DNA from: Takakia lepidozioides | Lineage: Eukaryota > Streptophyta > Takakiopsida > Takakiales > Takakiaceae | Reading direction: 5' to 3' | Length of the DNA stretch: 64,000 nt | Assembly (NCBI GenBank): GCA_030704615.1 | Contig: CM060732.1 | Span: 79,507,171 to 79,571,170 of the forward strand | Shown here: positions 55,913-64,000 of the stretch, piece by piece | How the letters are laid out: every line of letters begins with the position of its first letter | Position numbering within the stretch: position 1 is the stretch's first letter | Program-made: the position numbers and the translations under genes | Notes under the pieces: generated by a model | What the model was told of the DNA's origin: nothing | What the model saw: only the letters and a program-made list of their open reading frames with translations | Databases searched by the model: none

Positions 55913-56140
55913 AATTGGCTGGTAGCTCAGCTGGTAAGTGCACGGTGTGTGTCGCCTTGGTGTTTCGGGGTTCAAACCCGCTGCCCTGCCCCGTGTGTGG
56001 GATTGTTTGAGACGGTATGTCTGGGCGTTGATCGTCTTGTAGGCCTCATGGCCAATAAATGAAAGTGGGTTAATTTTTCCCCATCCTCAAGGGCTTGAAT
56101 TGTGGGCTGTCGCTCCCAGGTTTCCTTTATTTTATTTTAA
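55913..56140 (+). mobile_element. tRNA-derived SINE, family 1
   Basis: The head has an A box (TAGCTCAGCTGGTAAG, 55923-55938) and a B box (GGTTCAAACCC, 55969-55979) like a tRNA gene. A body unrelated to tRNA follows, then the tail GGGCTGTCGCTCCCAGGTTT and TTTATTTTATTTTAAAAAAA. It is not a true tRNA: no acceptor stem closes after the B box. The tail is shared with 13035-13070 (minus). Confidence 0.75.
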
Positions 56141-56589
56141 AAAAACATTTATTTTCTTAAGAATAAAATTACAAAATAGACACCCAATGCCCATGGGCCC
56201 TTCCAGGCTCTAGCTACCTTTCATTTCCTTTGAAACCCTAAAAATGCCCCTCTTTGTTGTACGCGGTGTTCCAAGGCTCAAGCTGGTACAGACAAACCCT
56301 CCCTTCGCTCTCACATTTTAGGTGAGTTCAATATTGATAGTCCACACTAGTGTAGGCACGTTGGTGCAGGGCTTTGGTCCATTGGTCATTGGGTAGGCAT
56401 GCTAGTTCAGGGCTTTGATACATTGGTCATTGGGTACAATGGTTTTCATATTGGTATGCTGGTGCATGGTGAAATCTCTTATATAATGGTCCTCTTGAGT
56501 TGTGGTAGGCTAGTTATTTCCGCACGCATATATTTTGTATTGATTTTTGTTCAAAGAAATTTTGATCTTATTACAAACAACAAGAGGCT
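56141..56589. other. No recognisable gene
   Basis: Direct repeats of CATTGGTCATTGGGTA near 56377 and 56420. Nothing coding recognised. Confidence 0.4.
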
Positions 56590-56750
56590 TGCAAGTTTTT
56601 GGTGGAATTTTTGGGCATTAGGCACTTTGGTCCCATAATTTCCCCACAATTAGGCCAAAATCTGAAAAATTCACAGAATTCATTAGGCACTTTCATTTTG
56701 AATTAATTATCGCCTAAACGGTTGTCCAAGGACGGTATATGTACATAAGA
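56590..56750 (-). repeat. Dispersed repeat with GCCTAA motifs
   Basis: The reverse strand matches 30599-30690 (ACCGTCCTTGGACAACCGTT, then TAGGC motifs). Type unknown. Confidence 0.4.
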
Positions 56751-56929
56751 CCCTAAAATGGCGGCAGGTTGTTCAAAACGAAACCCTCCTTTAATAATGA
56801 ATCTTGCACTAGGCCCCTGCTTCCTGCCCCCTGCTTCCTGCCCATACTCGAAGTTGAGATTCTGTAGATGTCACTCTAATATCCTCTCTCATGCTGGAAA
56901 TCGGAGACGGTGGATGAAGTTGCACTTGC

Positions 56930-57835
56930 TTGTTTTCTCTTGGTCTTTTGGTCCATCCCGAGAATGTGCCTTCATTAGTAGTGCCTCGCTCTATCAATTG
57001 TGCTGCCGCCGTTGATGTTTCCAGATGATCATCTACCCACAGGTTTCTTGTAGCTATTGATTCATATGAAACCAGAAGTAATTTTGTGTTTGAAATCCGG
57101 TCCTCTTGGATGAATCCGTCCACCTCTATCCTGGTCTTTCAGCTATCTCTGCCTGTGTACAAATCATGAATACATCCTTAGCCTCGTTGCTAGCAGCTGA
57201 CACTGACGGCATGAAGTTCTTCCAGCAAACACCCCAACCCTACTTATTACAGTAGTTCCAATTCTGAATTGCATCGCTTCTCTCTGTAGTCCAACGGGCA
57301 TTCACCTTTTTGTCTCCATTGTGCCACCATTGATGGGGTTGGAAAAATGTTCATTCCAACGCTTCTCCTCATCTCTGTTATCTGTTTTTGGATACTTTCA
57401 TGCTGCCACATCGGCAGAAACTTGTCAAAGTCCCCCCAAACCACCACAAATCCACCCCACGAGCTAAGTTATAGAATTCAATATGCATCTTAGGGCCGAG
57501 TCTGATGAGAGGGCAAAACAGGCTGAATAGGTTGAAGAGGAAGGTGCCCTCATCACATTGTCATGGAGGATTTGACTGACCATTAACCCAAAATGACCTC
57601 GTGTGTGCTGCTTGTGTCTATAGTCAGGTAATGTCGGATTGGTTTGTGAGAACCACCATGGTGCAGCTGAGCAGACATAGATTGAAACACGACCTGCTAG
57701 GACCAAGCTGACTCTCCCAAGAACCTTGTAAGCAAATCATGATACTAACATGAGCCAAGAGCCCACATTTGCAGGATCGACAAACTCCTTCACATCGTAC
57801 ATTAAGAAAAAACTACACACTTGCCACCACCGTGA
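56930..57835 (-). repeat. Inverted partner of the dispersed repeat at 31.4-31.97 kb
   Basis: Same landmarks as 31396-31965 in reverse order and on the opposite strand. Confidence 0.6.
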
Positions 57836-58690
57836 ATGATCTTTAAAAAACTCACGCCAGTTCTGCTCCGTGCTCCAAGGTAGAGGTTTGTGCTCGAAAA
57901 TCCGACAACATGATCAACATTTCGACAATGTCATTTACAGTCAGTGTCGTGCGGCTGACCCCTGATGCCATAAACGCTTGCAACAATAGGATATGGGTGA
58001 CGATTTCGTCTTCAATGTCCTTCCCGCATCACTTGCTCATATCTCTTCATAGCCTCCATCTCTAACGCTCCCTCTACCAAGCGCTCCCTCTCCCAACACT
58101 TTGACGAATTTTGGCGAAGGACATACTTAGTCTTCAACCCTTAGATCCTTTTACATCTTGACGACTACAAAAACTTGACCATAGCACGATCTAACCTCCT
58201 ACATCCTATGACCTAGAATCCTTGAGAAAGATGAAGATATTTAAAAAATGCAACAACCACGCCTAATTCACATCATTTGCCAACCAAAGAGAGACTAAAC
58301 CCTAATGTTTATGAGTCGCACAAATAACTAAAATATATTAGAATACTCCACGTCATGAGCCACGTACAACACGGTCATGAGCCCCACGTACAACACTTAG
58401 GGAAATTTCATCTTTAAATAGTGTGTGCAATGAATGCCTATTTGTTACAGGAGTGCAAGTACAAACGACTATATGTTCACCCCAATTAAAAAATATGAAA
58501 CTAAATTTATTGGGAATATACGAATTTTGGTTTTCGAGTCGTTTCTCCGGTGCTTAAAACCACTCCGAATAATTGCGATTTATATTCATTTTTTTTTCCA
58601 CAAAATAAAGATTACCAAAAAAATGACATCCAACTCGGCGTTGTTTGTACAACTTCCATGCACGATGAATGCCGCCACAGTGGCATGAAA
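57836..58690. other. No recognisable gene
   Basis: CACGTCATGAGCC and CACGTACAACAC are repeated at about 58350-58400. No supported coding region. Confidence 0.4.
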
Positions 58691-59600
58691 TTATCTTTTA
58701 CGACTGTCCAGTAGTAAATTTTACTCCTGAGTAGTGCCCGTAGTGCTTTCGGACACCCAGTCGATTCGGAAAAGACACGATTCCTTCTAGAGGCTCAAAT
58801 TTGGAGAGCCACTGCTCTACCGCATCAACTGTACAAACCGACTCTGTACCCGTATATTTTGGTGGACTATAGTCCTTCATAACACTAGTCGTGTGACCTA
58901 TTTGCATTGTTCCCTAATTGGCTTGTTTGTCCAATCCTAATACTTGGCTAATCTGCGCTATGCTAGCCTTCATACTCTATATTTTCTCTAACACTTGTTT
59001 GAACAATACGTAGGAGATTGATTAAATTCGGGCCTAACCTCCACTAGTGGCCTAAGCCCAACCAACATGCCCAACCTTACTATCCACCTTACATAATGCA
59101 ATACAGACCTCGTCAAAAACTTTCCCAAACCCACCATCATCTTTGGCCACCCAACTGGTGGTACATCACCCTGACTCCCTTGATCTGTCATCTATATCGC
59201 TCTGATAACAAATGTAACGATCAAACCTCTTATGGAAAGTGCTGAACAACTAAGCTACCTTTGAGCAAGAGCATAACCTCCCAACCTTAGAGACCTCTCT
59301 TGTCTACTTGCTAAAGAGTACATTATCTCTTTTGGTGCTAAGATTGCCTTGCTCTCGCAAGACACAGAGTAACCACATTTGATCATCACGCTCTCTCTTA
59401 CTACTTACTTGTCATTCAGTTCTCTCTATGTTCTCCTCCCCTAGACTCAGCACCAGATCCCCTTTAAGTACTGTTTGAGGTCTCACCCCTTGCTCTTAAG
59501 ATATCCAAGCTGTAGCTATTTCTGATATTTATTTATTTTCCTGATATTCCTTCATGTTCTTTTATGTTTTATTTATCATTTATTATTGAGCCTACAAAAA
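58691..59600 (-). mobile_element. LTR-retrotransposon 5' remnant (LTR, PBS, gag start), minus strand
   Basis: On the minus strand an LTR-like end TCGTTACA (ending at 59213) is followed by TGTTATCAGAGC (59200-59210), one base off the initiator-tRNA-Met primer-binding site TGGTATCAGAGC. An ORF start at 59191 reads MTDQGSQGDVPPVGW. A second piece (58698-58907) reads YSPPKYTGTESVC and DAVEQWLSKFEPLEG, like the start of gypsy gag. The rest is gone and the LTR start (near 59600) is uncertain. Confidence 0.5.
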
Positions 59601-60487
59601 AGTGCCAAACATTGTCACTCCAGAAGTACAGGAGAATTATGACTATTCGACATCTCCACTGAGCCAAGGGAGATCTCCCGATCTATGATTAGAACATAGT
59701 AAGATAGAAAGACATCCCATTGAGATACGTCCCAAAATGTCCAAAGTAATTTATTAGAGCATCATCAAACCAAATTTGTACAGCCATTGAGGTCCCTGGC
59801 TATGGGCACTAATCAACCATCACCATCCCATAGGACCCAAAACCATGTCCTTCGACGCAAACCAATCCTGAACATAGTCTCTATAGAAGCCAATCATTCG
59901 AACAGTTCGGCTCCAATGCATCAGCCCTTCGACAGGACTGTCTTTCTCTGTCTATCATTGTCCTCGAGTCTATCATTTATGCTCTTAAACTTACTTTTTG
60001 CTTTACTTGGCTCTAGCCTTTTTTTAGACATTTGCCAATCTTGACTTTGCTTAAGTCTATACATATACTTTTTACTGTATATGGCTTTGCTTAAGCCCTT
60101 CCTATAATTCTACTATTTATGGCTTGCTTAAGCCCAGAATTGACCTTTGCTAATCTAGGCTGTGACACAAGTATTTTTGCAGGCCTCTCTCTTTTTTCTC
60201 TTAGCAAGCTTCCTTGATAAGAGAGACATAGGTTGAGACATGCCGGAAAATGAAACCTAAATGAAATAGGAAAAAGCTTGATCCATGGAAAGGCCGAGGA
60301 GGTGGAAACCAAGAGCTCCAATGTTACGAGATTTGAATGCCTTCTGGTCTAATCCAAATAGAAGTCAGGTAGTTCAATGTTCAAACGACATAAACTTGGA
60401 AGATGCAGGGAGAAAAGGAAGGGAAATGTCCTGAAATGAAATGAAATGGTATGGTGCTTTATAACGTCCGCAGAAAGCTCATAGAGC
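59601..60487. other. No clear gene; possible second LTR/PBS fragment (minus)
   Basis: On the minus strand CGTAACATTGGAGCTCTTGG near 60310-60335 looks like an LTR end followed by a primer-binding-like site. Too little remains to classify. Confidence 0.3.
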
Positions 60488-61735
60488 TTATGGGACAAAA
60501 TGGAACAAAACATGAGAGAGGAAACAAAACCACAACCCAAGAATGAGAACTAATGTTCTAAGGGTGAAGGCCTCGTGCAGGTAAGCTACCAAGCATTTCT
60601 GATCCTCATAGTGGAAGACCTCAGTGAGAGATTGGGTTCCACGGAATAAACAGTGGAATCTCCAACGGATCTCGTAGTATAGAGGGCAGTAGAAGAAGAA
60701 GTGTTCTTCAGTTTCAATTTCTAAGCTGCGCCCTATGCAAGCTGGATAGAGACGGTCCTCCCGATGCAAGGTTTTCCCATCCGCCAGTCTCTATCCGTAG
60801 GTTGTGGGAGCCCACCGGCCTGAACCGCCCCAATGCCCTCAGGAGGGAAGGAGATAAGGATGCTGAAAGGTAATTTGGTCTCAAGATTCTATCATCTCGA
60901 AGCACCAAGAATGTCTCTCGATAGAAATGGAGCTTTGTCGTGAGATTGGGTAGCTTCCAAGTTCTCTTAACATGTAATTCCATAAGCGCTCTCCTAATGA
61001 GTCTGTTGCGGTCATGTCTGGATGTGATGTCCACCCCTTCTGGATTTGTTGGTAATAGGGAAGAAGTAGAGAGCCCGTTGCGCTGAAATAAACTGTCCAC
61101 TCGATCATACCAGGAGTGCCTGAAACCTGAAGCTTTGAGCCTCATAGATGTTGCGAGGGCTCTTGCCACGAGCCCCTTGGGAGGAAGGGCCTGTAATCTA
61201 TGGAGAAAGATTGTAAGCCGGAAGAGGGCCTCCGTTTGCAATGGTACGCATGCAAACTCTGCACCTAGGATATGAGATGGAGTTGTGCTTCTGGCGCCAA
61301 GCATTGCTTGGAGAAAAGATGACTGCAATGGTTCCAGATTCTTTTCCCACCAGGAGACAGGGACACCAGGTGCCTAGAACTCACAACCATAGATGGTAGC
61401 AGGGCTGTCGACAGTGTCAAAAAGCCACTTTTTGGTTGGGGGGTGACGCAGATGTATTTGTTTGCACTTGGCCTGAAGGCGGACTGAGGCTGCCTTACCT
61501 TTAGTCAATCTGTCCAGGGCAGTGGCTGCAAATTGGAATTTGGGGGAGTGGATAACCAGACCCAGGTACCGGTGTGATTTGACAATCTCAATTTCCTGCT
61601 GGTTGAAGATGAATCTACGGTCAGCCTGGCCATTGAAGACCATGATCTTGGTCTTGCTAAGATTGACCTGCAGCCCATAGTCTTTGGAGAACTCTTCCAA
61701 AATGTGGAGATGGCGTTGCAGGAAGACCGGACATG
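60488..61735 (-). pseudogene. LINE reverse transcriptase C-terminal remnant
   Basis: Order on the minus strand: 61374-61730 with EEFSKDYGLQVNLSKTKIMV and HRYLGLVIHSPKF (end of the RT domain); 60714-61328 with a helical region (LFRLTIFLHRLQALP) typical of the segment after RT; and 60488-60769 with EEHFFFYCPLYYEIRWRF, the zf-RVT zinc-binding end. The frame is lost around 61330-61375 and 60720. The 5' end is truncated at about 61735, as usual for LINE insertions; RT catalytic FADD is not present. Non-LTR elements copy RNA directly into nicked DNA. Confidence 0.7.
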
Positions 61736-63000
61736 AAAAGAAAGAATCTTAAGGATGGGAAAGGACAGAGGTATCAATTGAATTTGTTACTTGACTCATG
61801 TACTGGCATCCCAGATCAAAGGCCATCATATTCAGAGGAATGATTCAAGAATTGATCATAACATTATGCATGACTTGATACATGAAAATCTGATACATTC
61901 ATTTTGAAGATGAGGAAACTTTCTATGAGACAGACCGCAACTTATATATCCTTGTCTTCCCCTCCACGACTATCGATGCCCCTACATGCGTACAGAGGTT
62001 AGGAACACCCATGTTCTAGAGAGGGCTCAGGCTGTTTCTTGACTGCAGTATTCAACTTGCCACATATCCTCACTTCAAGAGAAATCATCATCTTTCCGCA
62101 GGTCTCACCATCTGAATACTATCCAGGAAGGGAACAGAGGCCGATATGAGAGAATGACATGCCTCTTCTTTCCATGAAAAACAGAATGGGAAGAGAGAGG
62201 GAGAGTGAGATAGAGAGTGACGTTGTTTGCCGTAGCCTTGTGGCCATAGACCCCGTGCCTAGTTCAATGGGCGAAACACAGAGAGATAGAGAGAGGGAGC
62301 TTGAAGGGGGTTGGGGAGCAGTTGCTCAGATAAGACCCCCCTTTATTACCTGTAATCACTACTGTGTCCTTGAAGATGGCAGATTTATGAAGAAACAAAA
62401 AAGTCTACACTTCCCTGCAATGAATCTCAATGCTTCCATCTGAGTTCTATAATTCATATAGCTCCATAATGGTCTAACATTTTGCTGAGTCCTTAACTTA
62501 CAACATGTGACCTGTAAATTCTATAAACCCCTATGATGAAACTTCACCTGGGGAATTATAAGCTTCAGGAGCCTGATCTGTAATCCGAATCCTCATTATA
62601 TACATGTCACTTAAAGCTCCATCTCTAGAAGTAGCACAAGAAACAACATATATGTCCTACATACAGCTTTATGCAGATTGTTTACATACTCTGTAAGGAG
62701 ATATGTGGACCAGGTTATGTCTTTCTATAATAGACTGTTCCTCGACTGTTCCCTGCTGTGGGTAGCAGCTCCTTTTGTAAACACATGCATGGCTTCAATC
62801 CAATATAGTAAGTAAGCCCCAAGTTAAAGCGCCTCTTAGATGCACAGGTGTGCGATTTTTCCAGTAGTCAGGAGAAGGGTTCTTCACCCTTGAGCAAGTC
62901 TTGTAGACCCAGATTGTGCTATTCTCTGTTGGGTAGCTGAACCCCATCCCCAAAGATTTTTGAGAATGTGATCCTAACCCCACTAGCATGGGAGGTCCAG
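61736..63000. other. No recognisable gene; 3' flank of the STPGR gene
   Basis: Includes GAGA-rich stretches (62190-62300). The 3' UTR of the minus-strand STPGR gene presumably lies in 62700-63000. Confidence 0.45.
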
Positions 63001-63834
63001 CTATGTAGTATCTCGTCTTTTGTATGCCATGGTAAATGAAGGGCCCGAACTTGCAGTCGAGATATCATAAGCTCCAGGCCCGGGACCTAAGTCCTTCTCT
63101 GTCCTAGGTTTTGAACCCTTGGAAGTGATAGAATAAGATGGACCTGAAGATCTGACGTCCGTGTTATAAGTTCCTGGTCCAGGTGTATTACTTTTGTCAT
63201 TACTGAGGGTGTTTGATCCCATAGACAAGGAAGGAGGAGAGGAATTTGACCGCCTATGAGCTCCTGGCACTGGGATAGGTGAAGAGAGATCAGACGTCCT
63301 GGAGCTTATGCTGAAAGAGGGCCCAGTTTTGAGGTTTCTAGGGATGTTATACGCTCCAGGACCCGGACCGTGGCTGTTGTAGCTGGACGCAGAGCGTCCG
63401 CCCATAGAGAAAGAAGGTGCAGCTGTCTTGGTGGACCCAGTGTTCACAGCGTTGTAAGCTCCAGGGCCTGGCCCAGTTGAGCGTTCAATCTTATCTGACC
63501 CCCGCATGCCAAAGCTGAAGAATGGGCCACGTTTGTTTGCTTCATAGACATCATATGACCCAGGACCTCTCCCCCATGTGTCCTGACTCGTTGGTTTTGC
63601 TCGCGAACCCATGGAAAATGCGGGACCAGAGGCCGAAACTACGGGGTTGTATGATCCTGGACCACGACGATTGTCGCCAGCCTTCAATTTCGTGCGCATG
63701 CCCATGGAGAAGGACGGCCCTGCTGTCCCAATTGGCCTGATCTGATCGACGCTGTAAGTGCCCGGCCCAGGAGTTTTCTCTCTGCAGTCTCCTACCATGG
63801 TGTTAGCTTTTGGAGTTGAACCAGGTTGAATCAC
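63001..63834 (-). CDS. Sperm-tail PG-rich repeat (STPGR/SHIPPO) protein
   Basis: Complete 277-residue ORF, ATG at 63834 and TAG at 63001. It consists of about eight STPGR repeats with PGPGTY/GPGSY/GPGAY cores: KTPGPGTYSV, RRGPGSYNP, GRGPGSYDV, TGPGPGAYNA, HGPGPGAYNI, IPVPGAHRR (degenerate), NTPGPGTYNT and LGPGPGAYDI. Each is followed by GPSFSMG-like text, the SHIPPO pattern. Family members (ODF3/CIMAP type) lie on or inside axonemal microtubules of cilia and sperm tails. Plants keep them only where sperm swim. Length and repeat number are normal for the family; no break is seen. Expression in male gametes is inferred. Confidence 0.88.
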   Translation of the reverse strand: MIQPGSTPKANTMVGDCREKTPGPGTYSVDQIRPIGTAGPSFSMGMRTKLKAGDNRRGPGSYNPVVSASGPAFSMGSRAKPTSQDTWGRGPGSYDVYEANKRGPFFSFGMRGSDKIERSTGPGPGAYNAVNTGSTKTAAPSFSMGGRSASSYNSHGPGPGAYNIPRNLKTGPSFSISSRTSDLSSPIPVPGAHRRSNSSPPSLSMGSNTLSNDKSNTPGPGTYNTDVRSSGPSYSITSKGSKPRTEKDLGPGPGAYDISTASSGPSFTMAYKRRDTT

Positions 63835-64000
63835 GGTACATCAGATGAGCTGCGATATGTGACTGATGGAGAGAGTGTTTCACCTAAATGCAAGCCAAAA
63901 GCTGCGTCCGTTGGGCGCACATACTCGTATGAGAGAGAGGGGTCGAAATTCAATGAGGAGAGAGATCAGGCGTGTAGCGATTTCTTCTGAGTGAAGCAGC
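63835..64000 (-). other. 5' region of the STPGR gene
   Basis: Upstream leader or promoter, cut by the window edge. GAGAGAGAGG stretches near 63935; no TATA box is obvious. Confidence 0.35.

Noticed and set aside
55921-55990. tRNA gene
   Set aside because: A and B boxes are present but no complete cloverleaf or acceptor stem; SINE body and tail follow.

Overview
The window is nuclear DNA from a land plant (streptophyte) and is dominated by decayed transposons; coding density is very low. Three clues point to a spore-bearing plant with swimming sperm. There is an intact gene for a sperm-tail PG-rich-repeat (STPGR) protein of the flagellar type. There is a plant-specific AGCVIII protein kinase with DFD in place of DFG. 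There are many remnants of PLS-class pentatricopeptide repeat (PPR) genes, one ending in a DYW deaminase-like domain. A moss-like genome fits best, but a lycophyte, fern, hornwort or charophyte cannot be excluded, and I do not name a species. No operons, CRISPR arrays or bacterial features are present.

Layout. 1-1.3 kb is a tandem array of strong hairpins. 1.4-2.7 kb holds a broken hypothetical ORF and GGCTCACG-rich repeats. 2.7-7.2 kb is a 5'-truncated Ty3/gypsy element (copy 1) with a cytosine-5 DNA methyltransferase remnant upstream of pol, a TAG codon in TMV-like readthrough context, RT, RNase H and integrase, a PHD finger after the integrase, and a short LTR. 7.4-17.3 kb is a patchwork: a GGTTACAT array, two diverged copies of a segment with a B3-domain exon, a hAT MITE with an 8-bp target duplication, LINE remains, a catechol O-methyltransferase-like pseudogene (minus), SINE pieces and an unknown ORF with a 30-bp minisatellite. 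17.9-19.65 kb is the kinase gene (minus, two exons). 19.9-30.7 kb is gene-poor with SINEs, MITEs, AT-rich repeats and a second hAT MITE inside an ORF.

30.8-55.2 kb is a block of decaying PPR gene fragments serving as host for nested insertions. A chromodomain Ty3/gypsy element (33.05-39.18 kb) sits in a PPR coding region and itself carries a MITE. A 10.8-kb composite (40.85-51.67 kb) sits between two PPR codons and holds gypsy copy 2 (gag with zinc knuckles, pol, no methyltransferase), a 500-N assembly gap, a SWIM-zinc-finger ORF and a palindrome array. PPR sequence then runs to a DYW terminus at 55.22 kb. 55.9-62 kb holds a tRNA-derived SINE, a dispersed repeat, a gag/LTR remnant (minus) and a LINE remnant (minus). 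The intact STPGR gene is at 63.0-63.83 kb (minus).

Only the kinase and the STPGR gene look intact. The most notable content is the gypsy family combining a host-like DNA methyltransferase, a chromatin-reader PHD finger and a possible gag-pol stop readthrough. All family assignments are from reading translated sequence by eye; no searches were run.
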